Positions 34,229-44,338 of a stretch of DNA of 64,000 nt are shown here, one piece after another. The stretch covers positions 42,780 through 106,779 of the forward strand of contig NZ_JAPSKV010000015.1 of NCBI RefSeq assembly GCF_031181385.1, written 5' to 3'. The first letter of the stretch is position 1, and every line of letters begins with the position of its first letter. The translations under genes were made by a program, and so were the position numbers. The notes beneath the pieces are model-generated. The model was given only the letters and a program-made list of their open reading frames with translations, was not told the origin of the DNA and did not search any database. The DNA is from Fredinandcohnia onubensis. Lineage in GTDB: Bacteria > Bacillota > Bacilli > Bacillales > Bacillaceae_L.

Positions 34229-34549
34229 ATGGAGGAAAAAGATACTCAGGAAAAATTATGCTCAAAAGTTGAAGAATCATATCATATGATCGGTAAAAAG
34301 TGGATGGGGTTAATCATTCATTCCCTAATGGAAGGACCAAAACGCTTTAGTGAAATACATGCCTTTATTCCTGATTTAAGTAAAAGAATGCTTAACGAAC
34401 GGATAAAAGAACTTGAAGATTGCGGCTTAGTGCTACGCAATGTAATTACCGATCGTCCCGTACGAACAGAGTATTCCCTAACAAAAAAGGGACATGAATT
34501 GGGAAAGGCTTTAAAAACCGTTGAGGCTTGGGCTGATAAATGGTTATAA
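34229..34549 (+). CDS. HxlR/DUF24-family redox regulator, YodB-like
   Basis: A 106-residue winged-helix regulator. KLCSKVEESYHMIGKKWMGLIIHSLMEGPKRFSEIHAFIPDLSKRMLNERIKELEDCGLV aligns with B. subtilis YodB and CatR, whose N-terminal Cys senses quinones and diamide; the equivalent here is C11. A second Cys (C71) is in the recognition wing region. AGGAGGTG precedes the ATG. The paired palindromes in the divergent region and at the pentose-phosphate promoter are its likely operators. A terminator follows directly. Confidence 0.9.
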   Translation: MEEKDTQEKLCSKVEESYHMIGKKWMGLIIHSLMEGPKRFSEIHAFIPDLSKRMLNERIKELEDCGLVLRNVITDRPVRTEYSLTKKGHELGKALKTVEAWADKWL

Positions 34550-34561
34550 TGATTTCTACTC

Positions 34562-34588
34562 ATACTGCTTGTCATGATCAAGCAGTAT
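34562..34588 (+). terminator. terminator of the HxlR-family gene
   Basis: ATACTGCTT (34562-34570), 9-nt loop, AAGCAGTAT (34580-34588), then eight T. Confidence 0.92.
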
Positions 34589-34601
34589 TTTTTTTGAAAT
34601 A

Positions 34602-34638
34602 AAAATGAGGATACTATACATATTAGTACCCTCATTTT
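34602..34638 (-). terminator. terminator of the pentose-phosphate operon
   Basis: On the minus strand AAAATGAGGGTACT pairs with AGTATCCTCATTTT, followed by TATTTC, just past the pgi stop at 34647. Confidence 0.85.
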
Positions 34639-34646
34639 ATATAGCC

Positions 34647-35984
34647 TTACTTAGAAATACGCTTTAACAATTCAGCTCTTTCTTCTTCATACCCAGGTTT
34701 ACCTAGTAATGCAAACATATTCTTTTTATATGCTTCTACTCCAGGCTGATCAAATGGATTTACGCCCATTAATAACCCACTAACTCCACAAGCCTTTTCG
34801 AAAAAGTAAACCATCTCTCCAAATGTAAATTCGTCTAGTCTGTCTAGTTCTACAGATAGGTTAGGAACTCCTCCGTCTACATGAGCCAACACTGTTCCCT
34901 GTGCTGCATTCTTATTCACATAGTCCATCGTTTTTCCGGCTAGATAATTTAAGCCATCTAGATTAGATGCTTCCTCCTTGATTGTAATATCAAGCTTAGG
35001 TTCTGTTATAGTTACAACTGTTTCAATTAGGTCTCGGCGACCTTCTTGAACATATTGTCCCATCGAATGCAGGTCAGTTGAGAAGTCAACAGAAGCTGGA
35101 TAAAGTCCTTTTTGGTCTTTCCCTTCACTCTCCCCAAATAATTGTTTCCACCATTCAGAAACATAATGTAGAGATGGTTCAAAGTTAACCAATAGTTCTA
35201 TAGATTTCCCTTTCCTATAAAGTGCATTCCTAACTGCTGCATACTGATAGCTTTGGTTTTCTGCCAAGTTGGGATTACTATATTTGTCAGCAGCCGCTGC
35301 AGCACCAGCCATCATTTTATCAATATCTAGCCCTGCCGTTGCAATTGGCAACAACCCTACCGCTGTTAATACGGAATATCGTCCGCCAACATCATCAGGG
35401 ATTACAAAGGTTTCATACCCTTCTTCTTCTGCAAGAGTTTTTAAAGCACCCTTCGCACGATCTGTTGTTGCGTAAATACGTTTTCTGGCCTCTTCTTTTC
35501 CATACTTTTTCTCCATATACTCTCGGAAGATACGAAAAGCAATTGCAGGCTCTGTTGTTGTACCAGATTTTGAAATTACGTTCACTGAAATGTCCTTGTC
35601 CTTCAGTACATCAAATAAATGCGAAACATATGTTGCACTAATATTTTGTCCAACATAATAAATCTCTGTTTTGTCACTCATTTGGTTATGGAATGTATGT
35701 GACAAAGCATCAATTGCAGCTCTTGCACCAAGGTATGAACCACCAATCCCGATTACAACTAAAGCGTCTGAATTACTTCGAATTCGTTCGGAAGCTGCTT
35801 TGATTCTAGCAAATTCTTCTTTATCAAAGTTATGCGGCAAGTCAACCCAACCAAGATAATCAGAACCTGGTCCTCTTTTCTCATGAAGCATATCATGTGC
35901 TACCTTTACAAATTCACTTAAATATTCAACCTCATGCTCCTGCATGAATGATAGCGCGTTAGAATAATCAAAAGTAATAGTCAT
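34647..35984 (-). CDS. pgi: glucose-6-phosphate isomerase
   Basis: A 445-residue enzyme interconverting glucose 6-phosphate and fructose 6-phosphate. Signatures are [42 protein letters not shown], the catalytic Glu in [19 protein letters not shown], and [14 protein letters not shown] with the C-terminal Lys. Length matches the Bacillus enzyme. It is the last of six sugar-phosphate genes. With zwf and gnd it can recycle fructose 6-phosphate for extra NADPH. Confidence 0.97.
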   Translation of the reverse strand: MTITFDYSNALSFMQEHEVEYLSEFVKVAHDMLHEKRGPGSDYLGWVDLPHNFDKEEFARIKAASERIRSNSDALVVIGIGGSYLGARAAIDALSHTFHNQMSDKTEIYYVGQNISATYVSHLFDVLKDKDISVNVISKSGTTTEPAIAFRIFREYMEKKYGKEEARKRIYATTDRAKGALKTLAEEEGYETFVIPDDVGGRYSVLTAVGLLPIATAGLDIDKMMAGAAAAADKYSNPNLAENQSYQYAAVRNALYRKGKSIELLVNFEPSLHYVSEWWKQLFGESEGKDQKGLYPASVDFSTDLHSMGQYVQEGRRDLIETVVTITEPKLDITIKEEASNLDGLNYLAGKTMDYVNKNAAQGTVLAHVDGGVPNLSVELDRLDEFTFGEMVYFFEKACGVSGLLMGVNPFDQPGVEAYKKNMFALLGKPGYEEERAELLKRISK

Positions 35985-36075
35985 ATAAATTTCTCCTATT
36001 CTTCCTAAATTATTTGTATAGAAGGACTATCAAACTGAAGTCCTTACATTCTGATGTAATGTTTTTAATTCTTTC

Positions 36076-36738
36076 TTACAATGCAGATTTCCAATCAGCT
36101 GCAAATTTTTCAAGGCCTTGATCTGTAAGTGGGTGCTTAGTAAGTTGCTCAATCACAGAGTAAGGGATTGTTGCAATGTGAGCACCAGCTAATGCTACAC
36201 GAGTAACATGGTCAGGGTGTCTTACAGATGCAGCAATGATTTGTGAATCTAAGTTGTGAACACGGAATAGCTCAGCGATTCTCGCTACAAGCTGTACGCC
36301 ATCTTCAGAGATGTCATCTAGACGACCTAAGAATGGAGATACATATGTTGCACCAGCTCGAGCTGCTAATAACGCTTGGTTCACTGTGAAGATTAAAGTA
36401 ACGTTAGTTTTAACGCCTTTTTTAGATAGGTAGCGAGTAGCTTCTAATCCAGCCACAGTCATTGGAACTTTGATTGTGATGTTTTTGTCGCCACCGTTGA
36501 TTTTTAGAAGCTCTTTTGCTTCTGCAATCATTTGTTCAGCAGTTTCAGCGCTTGGAGATACTTCTGCAGATACGCTTTCTACTTCAGGCACAGCTTGAAG
36601 GATTTCAGCGATACGATCTTCGAATTTAACGCCTTCTTTTACAACAAGTGATGGGTTAGTTGTTACACCAGATAGTACGCCCATTTTATACGCTTTTTTA
36701 ATATCATCTAGGTTAGCAGTATCGATAAAGAATTTCAT
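36076..36738 (-). CDS. tal: transaldolase (small, fructose-6-phosphate-aldolase-like)
   Basis: A 220-residue transaldolase of the short subfamily. The Schiff-base Lys lies in [48 protein letters not shown] at the N-terminus and [13 protein letters not shown] are diagnostic. It moves a dihydroxyacetone unit between sugar phosphates in the non-oxidative pentose phosphate pathway. It sits 22 nt after gnd and ahead of pgi in the same operon. Confidence 0.97.
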   Translation of the reverse strand: MKFFIDTANLDDIKKAYKMGVLSGVTTNPSLVVKEGVKFEDRIAEILQAVPEVESVSAEVSPSAETAEQMIAEAKELLKINGGDKNITIKVPMTVAGLEATRYLSKKGVKTNVTLIFTVNQALLAARAGATYVSPFLGRLDDISEDGVQLVARIAELFRVHNLDSQIIAASVRHPDHVTRVALAGAHIATIPYSVIEQLTKHPLTDQGLEKFAADWKSAL

Positions 36739-36760
36739 TTTTCATTTCCTCCATTTTAAT

Positions 36761-37654
36761 TTATTTTTTTACGACAGCATGTCCACCAAATTCATTTCGT
36801 AATGCGGCTACAACTTTTCCTGTAAAGGTATCATTTTCTAATGAGCGGTAGCGCATCAATAGCGACATCGCAATAACTGGAGTAGCCGTTTGTAAATCTA
36901 AAGCCGTTTCAACGGTCCATTTACCCTCACCTGATGAGTGCATTATTCCTTGAATTTCATCCAACTTGGCATCCTTTGAAAATGCATTCTCTGTTAATTC
37001 CATGAGCCAAGAACGAATAACGGAACCATTATTCCAGACTCTTGCTACCTTTTCATAATCAAAATCAAATTCGCTTTTTTCCAATACTTCAAAGCCTTCT
37101 CCGATTGCTGCCATCATTGCATACTCAATGCCATTATGAACCATCTTCAAGAAGTGCCCGCTTCCCGCTTCGCCGGCATACAAGAAACCATTTTCTACAG
37201 CCGTATCTTTGAATATAGGTTCAACTTGTTCCCATGCCTCAGGATCACCGCCAATCATATAACAAGCACCATTTCGTGCTCCTTCCATTCCACCGGAAGT
37301 ACCTGCATCCATAAATCGTACGCCAATTTTCTTTAAATCATTGTAACGTTGGATGGATTCCTTATAGTGAGAATTACCCGCTTCGATCACAATATCATTT
37401 TTGTCTAAAAATGGCGCAACTTCGTCAATGACAGAATCCACCACAGCATGAGGAACCATAATCCAAATGATTCTTGGCTTATCTAGAGAATCAACTAGTT
37501 CTTTATAGCTTGATACCCCTGAAGCTCCATATTTCTTCATTTCATCAACAGCACTTGGGTTTACATCAAATGCAACTACTTCGTGATTGTTATCGATAAG
37601 ATTTTGTCCTAAGTTTAAACCCATTTTTCCTAAACCTATTAAGCCAACCTTCAT
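36761..37654 (-). CDS. gnd: 6-phosphogluconate dehydrogenase, short decarboxylating form
   Basis: A 297-residue enzyme of the short (YqeC/GndA-like) class, about 170 residues less than the classical NADP-dependent Gnd. The Rossmann motif is GLIGLGKMGLNLGQNLI; substrate motifs are DAGTSGGMEGARNGACYMIGGD and HFLKMVHNGIEYAMM. It converts 6-phosphogluconate to ribulose 5-phosphate. Some relatives prefer NAD; the sequence alone does not settle it. The start is ATG 37654 behind GGGGGA. It is part of the rpiA-zwf-tkt-gnd-tal-pgi operon. Confidence 0.95.
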   Translation of the reverse strand: MKVGLIGLGKMGLNLGQNLIDNNHEVVAFDVNPSAVDEMKKYGASGVSSYKELVDSLDKPRIIWIMVPHAVVDSVIDEVAPFLDKNDIVIEAGNSHYKESIQRYNDLKKIGVRFMDAGTSGGMEGARNGACYMIGGDPEAWEQVEPIFKDTAVENGFLYAGEAGSGHFLKMVHNGIEYAMMAAIGEGFEVLEKSEFDFDYEKVARVWNNGSVIRSWLMELTENAFSKDAKLDEIQGIMHSSGEGKWTVETALDLQTATPVIAMSLLMRYRSLENDTFTGKVVAALRNEFGGHAVVKK

Positions 37655-37685
37655 GTTGTTTTCCCCCAATTGTTTTGTCATTTTT

Positions 37686-39680
37686 TTAAGAGTGTAATAG
37701 ACTTTTAGTTATTTGAACTACATTTTCAGTTGTAAAACCAAACTGTGCCATAACTTCAGGACCTGAACCCGAAGCACCAAATGATTCTATTGATACAATT
37801 TTCCCTTCCGTACCAACAAATCGTTCCCACCCCATGGAGATTCCAGATTCAATTGCAATCCGTTTTGAAATGGATGATGGTAAAATAGTTTCTTTATAAT
37901 CAGATGGTTGTTTATTAAACAGTTCCCAACTTGGCATTGCTACTACTCGAACAGATCTATTTTCTTTCTCAAGCTCTTCTTTTGTACTTACTGCTAATGA
38001 CACTTCAGAGCCTGTTGCAATTAGAATAACCTCTGGAGCTGAATTTGTTTCAGTCAGAACATAAGCCCCTTTTGAAACATTTTCTAGGTTTGCTCTTGTT
38101 TCGTTATATACCGGTAGGTTTTGACGACTTAAAATCAACGCAACTGGGCCTTCTGTTTGTTGAAGAGCATATGCCCAAGCACTTGCTGTTTCGTTAGCAT
38201 CAGTTGGTCTTATCACTGTAAGCCCAGGAATTGAACGAAGCGCTGCTAAATGTTCAACTGGCTCATGTGTAGGGCCATCCTCACCTACAGCAATTGAGTC
38301 ATGTGTAAATATATATGTGACTGGAAGTTTCGAAAGTGCTGCCAGACGGATAGACGGACGAAGATAATCATTAAATACAAAGAATGTACTTACGAAAGGC
38401 TTCACCCCACCATGATAGGCCATACCGTTTGCAGCTGCACCCATTGCGTGCTCCCTTACACCAAAGTACACATTTCGAGCACCATAGGATTCTACCGCAA
38501 AAATTTGTTCTCCCTTAATGTCTGTCATAGTAGATCCAGACAGGTCTGCGCTTCCTCCAAAAATGGCAGGAACTGATTTTACGTAATGGTTTATCGCTTC
38601 ACCGCTTGCGACACGAGTGGAAACACCTTTACCTGTTTCAAAAGTTAAAATGTCGTTTGCCTCAATTAGAACTTTTCCTTGTATCGCATCGGTTAGTTGA
38701 TTTGCTAATTCTGGGTAGTCTCGTTGATAAGAAAGGAATAAACTATTCCATTGTTCTTCAACATCCATTCCCTTGCTCTTTAAGTCCTTGAAATGAGCTT
38801 TCACGTTTTCTGGAACAAAGAAGTCCTCTTCATAATCCCAACCATAAGCTCGCTTCGTTGCCTTTGCTTCCTCAAGCCCTAGCGGTGCGCCATGTGCTTT
38901 ATTACTACCCGCTACTTTCGGACTTCCATACCCAATGATTGTTCTGACTTCAATAATGCTTGGTTGTTCAGGATTCTGTTTTGCTAGTTCGATTGCTTTT
39001 GAAATTGCTTCTAGATCATTTCCATCATCTACTCTCACATAGTGCCAATTTGCAGATTCTGCTCTTTTCTCAATATCTTCAGAAAAAGAAACGTTCAAGT
39101 CACCATCAAGGGATATATCATTTGAATCATACAGGACAATTAATTTACCTAATTTCATATGCCCAGCCATTGACATAGCCTCATAGGATATCCCCTCCAT
39201 AAGATCACCGTCTCCTACCAAAGCATACGTATAGTGATCAATGACAGGGTAGTTCTTCTTATTAAATTTCGCGGCGAGATGTGCCTCTGCCATCGCCATT
39301 CCAACAGCATTAGCAATCCCTTGTCCTAATGGCCCAGTTGTCGCTTCTACACCAGAAGTATGGCCAAATTCAGGATGTCCTGGTGTTTTGCTGTTTAATT
39401 TTCTGAAGTTCTTTAAGTCATCAATAGTGACATTATATCCTGCTAAATGAAGTAAACTGTATAATAAGCTAGATCCGTGTCCGGCTGATAAAACAAATCG
39501 ATCACGGTTAAACCATTTTGGATTTTCAGGATTATGATTCATATGTTTTGACCATAATGCATAAGCCATTGGTGCTGCGCCCATTGGCAATCCTGGGTGA
39601 CCGGAATTTGCTGCATTGATAGCATCAATAGATAAAGTTCGTATTGTTGTAACGGCTAAGTTCTCAATATTTTGTGTCAT
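37686..39680 (-). CDS. tkt: transketolase
   Basis: A 664-residue thiamine-diphosphate enzyme transferring two-carbon ketol units between sugar phosphates. [33 protein letters not shown], the ThDP motif [25 protein letters not shown], and [15 protein letters not shown] are present in order. [45 protein letters not shown] marks the second domain. Length is normal. It starts 19 nt after zwf. Bacillus genomes usually have another housekeeping copy elsewhere. Confidence 0.97.
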   Translation of the reverse strand: MTQNIENLAVTTIRTLSIDAINAANSGHPGLPMGAAPMAYALWSKHMNHNPENPKWFNRDRFVLSAGHGSSLLYSLLHLAGYNVTIDDLKNFRKLNSKTPGHPEFGHTSGVEATTGPLGQGIANAVGMAMAEAHLAAKFNKKNYPVIDHYTYALVGDGDLMEGISYEAMSMAGHMKLGKLIVLYDSNDISLDGDLNVSFSEDIEKRAESANWHYVRVDDGNDLEAISKAIELAKQNPEQPSIIEVRTIIGYGSPKVAGSNKAHGAPLGLEEAKATKRAYGWDYEEDFFVPENVKAHFKDLKSKGMDVEEQWNSLFLSYQRDYPELANQLTDAIQGKVLIEANDILTFETGKGVSTRVASGEAINHYVKSVPAIFGGSADLSGSTMTDIKGEQIFAVESYGARNVYFGVREHAMGAAANGMAYHGGVKPFVSTFFVFNDYLRPSIRLAALSKLPVTYIFTHDSIAVGEDGPTHEPVEHLAALRSIPGLTVIRPTDANETASAWAYALQQTEGPVALILSRQNLPVYNETRANLENVSKGAYVLTETNSAPEVILIATGSEVSLAVSTKEELEKENRSVRVVAMPSWELFNKQPSDYKETILPSSISKRIAIESGISMGWERFVGTEGKIVSIESFGASGSGPEVMAQFGFTTENVVQITKSLLHS

Positions 39681-39699
39681 GGTTTCCCCCTGAATTTTT

Positions 39700-41208
39700 T
39701 TATTTCATTTCTACTAATTCTTTGGCTTCTTGCTTTCTTTCATCTAACCACCATTTAAATCCATGCTCTTCTAACAATAAATCGGATTCCATTGGACCAT
39801 TTGAACCTGACTGGTATTCATATATTGGAACAAGGTCTTCTTCAAATCCATCAAGAATAGCTTGAACCCACTCCCATGACAACTCGACTTCCTTCCAATG
39901 CGCAAAGAATGTTGAATCCCCAACGAAAGCATCATGAATAATTCTTTCGTATGCTTCTGGTATTCCACTTCCTTTAGCTTCACTTGAAAATTCAATTCGG
40001 ACAGGCTCGATATTCCCATTATTAGTCGGGTTTTTACTATTTAACTGAAGAGAGATAATTTCATTCGGACTGATTTCAACTATTAATAAATTAGGCTCAA
40101 TTTCTTGATTCGTATTTTCATAATGTGAATTCAATGTGTTTTTAAATTCAATGACGATACGAGTTGATTTCTCCTTCATTCTTTTCCCAGTTCGGATATA
40201 AAAAGGTACGCCTTTCCAGAATGGATTATCGATCCAGATACGAGCCGCGATAAATGTATCTGTTTTAGAGGAAAGATTTACTCCTGGTTCGTCTCTATAC
40301 CCTAGAACCTGGTTACCATTACTTTCCCCTGGCCCATATTGCCCACGAATGATATTCAGGTGAACATCTTCTTTTTTCATTGGACGAATCGCTTCCATTA
40401 CCTTACGCTTTTCATTTCGGATTTCTGAAGCATTCATCTTTTTAGGTAACGCCATGGCCGTCATCATCAATAGTTGAAGCATATGATTTTGAACCATATC
40501 ACGTATCGCTCCTGCCTGGTCATAATAGCCAGCTCTTGTCTCTACACCAACTGTTTCACTCGCTGTAATTTGAACATTAGCAATGTGATCTTTGTTCCAA
40601 ATAGATTGTAAGATTGGGTTTGCAAATTCAAGAGCTTCGAGATTCTGAACCATTGACTTCCCCAGGTAATGGTCAATTCGAAAGATTTCTTCTTCTTCAA
40701 ATGCACCGCTGAGCCTTTCATTTAATTCACGAGCTGACCCGAGATCATGGCCGAACGGCTTTTCAATCATCAATCGTTTCCAGCCAGTTGTATTTCCAAG
40801 CCCGCTTTCTTTGATGTTTAAAGCAATAACGTCGAAAAATTCTGGAGCTACTGAAAGATAAAATACTCGATTTTCCTTTATTTTCAGTTCTGCTTCTCGT
40901 TGTTTTACCATTTCGAGTAATGGTTTATACCCTTGTTTATTGGTAACATCGAGTGCCTGATATCGAAATGAATCCAGAAATTCCTCCAGATCATCAGGAT
41001 CATGTTCAAGACGACGTGAGAAAGAAAAGATTGATTCTTTCACTCTTTCTTGAAAGACTCTTTGAGAAAGTTCAGCTCGTCCGAGACCAATTATGGATAT
41101 AGTTTGTGGTAATTTATTATCAACAAACAGGTTGTACAGAGCAGGAAAAATCTTTCTTTTTGCTAAATCACCTGTTGAGCCAAATAATACAAAAGTCATT
41201 GATTCCAA
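39700..41208 (-). CDS. zwf: glucose-6-phosphate 1-dehydrogenase
   Basis: A 502-residue enzyme making NADPH and 6-phosphogluconolactone from glucose 6-phosphate. [17 protein letters not shown] is the coenzyme motif; the catalytic [21 protein letters not shown] and [12 protein letters not shown] follow. Length is as expected for bacterial Zwf. It is the second enzyme gene of the operon behind rpiA. It has the clearest functional link to the neighbouring quinone-reductase genes, which consume NAD(P)H. Confidence 0.97.
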   Translation of the reverse strand: MESMTFVLFGSTGDLAKRKIFPALYNLFVDNKLPQTISIIGLGRAELSQRVFQERVKESIFSFSRRLEHDPDDLEEFLDSFRYQALDVTNKQGYKPLLEMVKQREAELKIKENRVFYLSVAPEFFDVIALNIKESGLGNTTGWKRLMIEKPFGHDLGSARELNERLSGAFEEEEIFRIDHYLGKSMVQNLEALEFANPILQSIWNKDHIANVQITASETVGVETRAGYYDQAGAIRDMVQNHMLQLLMMTAMALPKKMNASEIRNEKRKVMEAIRPMKKEDVHLNIIRGQYGPGESNGNQVLGYRDEPGVNLSSKTDTFIAARIWIDNPFWKGVPFYIRTGKRMKEKSTRIVIEFKNTLNSHYENTNQEIEPNLLIVEISPNEIISLQLNSKNPTNNGNIEPVRIEFSSEAKGSGIPEAYERIIHDAFVGDSTFFAHWKEVELSWEWVQAILDGFEEDLVPIYEYQSGSNGPMESDLLLEEHGFKWWLDERKQEAKELVEMK

Positions 41209-41269
41209 TTTAAGTCCTCCTAGTACATGTAAATCAGGTAGTAAGATTCATTCTATTGTTGTAAATCAT

Positions 41270-41962
41270 TTACACATTGTTTCTATGTCTGACTACAATA
41301 GAGTTATTCTTATCACGATCTAAGGTAATGTAGATATCAGTCTTTCCGAGAAATAACCCATTCTCAATAACTCCAGGTATTAGGTTAAGCTCTCTTTCTA
41401 ATTCTTTAAGATTCGTTATATCTGGTAAACGACAGTCAAAAATGTAGTTACCATTATCCGTTTGAAATGGATTTCCCTGAACTTGTCTTAAATGGGGTAT
41501 GAGCCCTAGTTCAATTAACTTTTTCCTTGTCAGTTCAATGCCGAATGGTAATACTTCTACTGGTAATGGGAAAGATCCTAATTTTGTAACGTTTTTATCT
41601 GGGTCAGCAACTACAATAAAAGTGTTAGCTGCATTTGCGATGATTTTTTCCCTTAATAGGGCACCACCGCCCCCTTTTATGAGATTTAAGTTAGGATCTA
41701 TCTCATCAGCGCCATCAATTGCCACATCTATTTGTTCAACCTCGTTAAATGAAACAAGCGGGATTCCAACTTCATTAGCTAGTTTTTCAGTTTGTTTTGA
41801 AGTAGGAATTCCCTTAATCGAAAGTCCATTTTGAACCAATTCTCCAAGCTTATAAATGGTATAAAACACTGTCGATCCAGTCCCTAGACCAACAACCATT
41901 CCATCTTTTATATAATCTATCGCTTTTTCTCCAACCAATTTTTTCTCATTCAAAGGAATCAT
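41270..41962 (-). CDS. rpiA: ribose-5-phosphate isomerase A
   Basis: A 230-residue enzyme interconverting ribose 5-phosphate and ribulose 5-phosphate. GLGTGSTVFYTIYKLGE, IDVAIDGADEIDPNLNLIKGGGGALLREKI and DPDKNVTKLG are signature stretches. B. subtilis relies on the unrelated RpiB type, so an RpiA in a pathway operon is notable. It starts 24 nt after the small stress-protein gene and so shares its regulated promoter. Confidence 0.96.
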   Translation of the reverse strand: MIPLNEKKLVGEKAIDYIKDGMVVGLGTGSTVFYTIYKLGELVQNGLSIKGIPTSKQTEKLANEVGIPLVSFNEVEQIDVAIDGADEIDPNLNLIKGGGGALLREKIIANAANTFIVVADPDKNVTKLGSFPLPVEVLPFGIELTRKKLIELGLIPHLRQVQGNPFQTDNGNYIFDCRLPDITNLKELERELNLIPGVIENGLFLGKTDIYITLDRDKNNSIVVRHRNNV

Positions 41963-41986
41963 TCTCCTTTCAAAAAGTGGAGATTA

Positions 41987-42121
41987 TTAATTTGACCATT
42001 GTTTCATAATTTGTTCATGTGCAATACAGTTAATTTCATCTTGAGGTGTGTCCTTCTTAACAATGACATTCGTTCGATAGTTTTTCCCTTTATATTCAAG
42101 AGTTAAAGTTACCTCTACCAT
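41987..42121 (-). CDS. 44-aa small protein, BA3454-type stress family
   Basis: ATG 42121 behind AGGAGTG opens 44 codons. The start MVEVTLTLEYKGKNYRTNV and the end HEQIMKQWSN resemble a small family I know from Bacillus cereus-group stress responses (BA3454 type): an N-terminal beta hairpin followed by a helix. The role is unknown. It is the first gene of the rpiA-zwf-tkt-gnd-tal-pgi unit, and its promoter carries both HxlR-type and MhqR-type palindromes. It is too short for many gene finders. Confidence 0.8.
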   Translation of the reverse strand: MVEVTLTLEYKGKNYRTNVIVKKDTPQDEINCIAHEQIMKQWSN

Positions 42122-42174
42122 ATGATTCACTCCTATCTTAAAAATATTTATTTCGTGTATCTTTTAATAACAAG

Positions 42175-42261
42175 TAACTATTAGTAACCAAAATACTTTA
42201 TGTAGCCAATAATAACCCCCAAAACTTTTATAGTCAAGAAAAATATCTTGAATTCAAGGTA
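42175..42261 (-). promoter_or_regulatory. dual-operator promoter of the pentose-phosphate operon
   Basis: TTGACT (42237-42232), 17 bp, TATTAT (42214-42209) reads to the small gene. An MhqR-type palindrome TATCTTGAATTCAAGGTA (42244-42261, one mismatch) lies just upstream of -35. Degenerate HxlR-type boxes lie at 42193-42206 (over +1) and 42175-42187. Confidence 0.82.
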
Positions 42262-42272
42262 TTTTTCAAAAA

Positions 42273-42302
42273 AAACTCTCACCGTATTAATAGTGAGAGT
42301 TT
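42273..42302 (-). terminator. terminator of the cheV remnant
   Basis: AAACTCTCAC/GTGAGAGTTT stem followed by T-run on the minus strand; the intact cheV has the equivalent at 50011-50042. Confidence 0.8.
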
Positions 42303-42334
42303 TCCCAATTACAAAGGATATGAATTTTCATTTT

Positions 42335-42713
42335 TTATAAAATATATTTATCAATCTCTTTCACAAGGTTCACTAAATTTGGTTTACTTACCTGAGAGGT
42401 TGCACCAACATTTTCTCCTTTATGAAACAGATCATCAGTAATCAATGAGGAGAAAATGATGACTGGTATTTCTTTTAATCGAGAATTTTTTTCACACGAT
42501 ACGTTAAATAGTGCCCATCCATTTATGGCATTTCATATCTATCAAAACTAACTGCACACTTTCTTTCGGGTCAACGGACTCATCCTTTGAAAAAAATCCC
42601 AGATAATCCCAAGCTTCTTTCCCGTTCTAAAAAAATGTCACGTTCTCGTATCCTGCTTCACTTAACGTGTCCTTCAATAAGGCGCGTAAAACACCAGAAT
42701 CTTCTGCAGCTAG
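42335..42713 (-). pseudogene. cheV 3'-fragment, duplicated and frameshifted
   Basis: This copy matches the 3' part (response-regulator domain) of intact cheV at 50074-50460 nearly base for base, but has single-base deletions in at least two places (for example the GGCATTT-CATATC site near 42531) and ends abruptly at 42713. The duplicated block also includes the promoter and terminator (42159-42720 against 49896-50461). It is non-functional as a CheV. Confidence 0.85.
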
Positions 42714-42801
42714 ATATTAGGTTATGCTATTTCCTTTAAACACGGTCTTTTTTAGGAATATTTATCATTTTATTTCGAGATCCTATTTCATATTGATTAA
42801 T

Positions 42802-44217
42802 TTAGTTATTTAATGATGGTTGTTCTTGCTGTGATTTTTTTGTAAGAGAAAAGGATAAGAGTAGCCCAACTAATACCATAATCCCCGCAATAATAAAGGC
42901 TGCACGCATCCCCTCTAACATCGCAATAGAAGGATTAATAGCATTCGATGCTTTAGAAAATGTGCCCATTACCGAAATAATAATTGCTGTACCAATAGAA
43001 CCACCAACCATACGGATTGTGTTATTCATTGCCGTTCCATGTGCGATTAATTGATAAGGTAATGCATTAATTCCTGAAGTCATTAATGGGGTCATAAGAA
43101 GCGAGACACCTAACATTTTGATTGAAAAAATGACTGCAATAACAGGAATCGAAGAAGCAATATCTATGTTCACATAAAGTATGGTAGCTACTAACATAAG
43201 GGCAAATCCGACAATAGACATTCCTCTAGCCCCAAGTTTATCAAAAATTTTTCCAGCGACTGGTGACATAGCCCCCGTTATAATAGCGCCTGGTAAAAGC
43301 ATCATACCTGATTCAAGCGCTGTACCACCTCTTACATTTTGTACATATAACGGTAGAAGTGTCTCTACTCCAATCATTACCGCAAACATAAGAACAGATA
43401 AGATGGTTGTTACCGTAAACTCTTTAGATTGAAAGACACCAAAATTAAGCATCGGAGTTACTAGACGATTTTGTCTCCAAATAAATAAAACTAAGGTGAC
43501 TGCCCCAATTAGGATTGCTACAATAACAGTTGGATCCGCCCAGCCAACAGAACCAACCATACTAAACCCGTACAATAACCCGCCCCACCCTAATGTGGAT
43601 AAAATAATGGATAAAATATCTACACTTACTTTTTTCTGTTCTGTTACGTTTTTCATTAAAAAGACTGCTAGGACTAGAACAAGAATGGAAATAGGCAGTA
43701 CCGTATAAAACAAATATCTCCACGTAAAATTATCAATAATCCACCCTGATAAAGTCGGCCCAATCGCTGGTGCAAATCCGATCACAAGACCACTCATTCC
43801 CATTGCAGCCCCACGCTTTTCGGGAGGATAAATCGTCAGTAGCACCGTTTGCATTAATGGCATAAGAATTCCTGCCCCTACTGCCTGTATGATTCTGGCT
43901 AATAAGAGGATCGAAAAACTAGGGGCAACAGCTCCAAGAAATGTTCCAAGAATAAATATGCTTATGGCAAAAATTAAAAGAGCTTTACTACTGAATTTTT
44001 CAATTAAAAATGCAGTGACTGGGATCATGATTCCATTCATTAACATAAATGCTGTTGTTACCCATTGTGCTTGATTCGGATCAATCCCAAACTCCCCCAT
44101 AATAGGTGGAATGGCAACAATCAGTAGGGTTTGGTTTAATAGTGTAACAAATGAAGCAGCAAGTAAAACGCCAACAATGATCCTACGATTAAATAAAATT
44201 GAGTTAGTTGTATTCAA
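42802..44217 (-). CDS. DHA2-family MFS multidrug transporter
   Basis: A 471-residue protein with about 14 hydrophobic helices, of the EmrB/QacA/LmrB type that exports drugs against protons. QWVTTAFMLMNGIMIPVTAFLIEKF (TM2), ILLLARIIQAVGAGILMPLMQTVLL (motif B region), and RGAAMGMSGLVIGFAPAIGPTLSGWIID (motif C, antiporter signature) are clear. It is preceded by a TetR regulator gene on the same strand, with an operator at 44301-44320. The natural substrate is unknown; quinones or other aromatic compounds would fit the context. Confidence 0.93.
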   Translation of the reverse strand: MNTTNSILFNRRIIVGVLLAASFVTLLNQTLLIVAIPPIMGEFGIDPNQAQWVTTAFMLMNGIMIPVTAFLIEKFSSKALLIFAISIFILGTFLGAVAPSFSILLLARIIQAVGAGILMPLMQTVLLTIYPPEKRGAAMGMSGLVIGFAPAIGPTLSGWIIDNFTWRYLFYTVLPISILVLVLAVFLMKNVTEQKKVSVDILSIILSTLGWGGLLYGFSMVGSVGWADPTVIVAILIGAVTLVLFIWRQNRLVTPMLNFGVFQSKEFTVTTILSVLMFAVMIGVETLLPLYVQNVRGGTALESGMMLLPGAIITGAMSPVAGKIFDKLGARGMSIVGFALMLVATILYVNIDIASSIPVIAVIFSIKMLGVSLLMTPLMTSGINALPYQLIAHGTAMNNTIRMVGGSIGTAIIISVMGTFSKASNAINPSIAMLEGMRAAFIIAGIMVLVGLLLSFSLTKKSQQEQPSLNN

Positions 44218-44300
44218 TGTTTTTCACTCCTTTTTCGAACTAATCGTTCTATTTATTAAATTAATTTACATTTTGTTAAATAATTTGATGTTTATAAAAT

Positions 44301-44320
44301 GTTAGTTATCAATAACTAAC
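44301..44320 (-). promoter_or_regulatory. TetR-type operator upstream of the MFS gene
   Basis: Perfect inverted repeat GTTAGTTAT-CA-ATAACTAAC. It shares the GTTAGTT half-site with the site at 44931-44956. Confidence 0.75.
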
Positions 44321-44338
44321 GTTTATAGTAAAATTTTT

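Noticed and set aside
34602..41962. RuMP-pathway (formaldehyde) operon suggested by HxlR plus sugar-phosphate genes
   Set aside because: No hexulose-phosphate synthase or isomerase gene is present, and the HxlR-family protein resembles YodB more than the formaldehyde activator. Kept only as an alternative.
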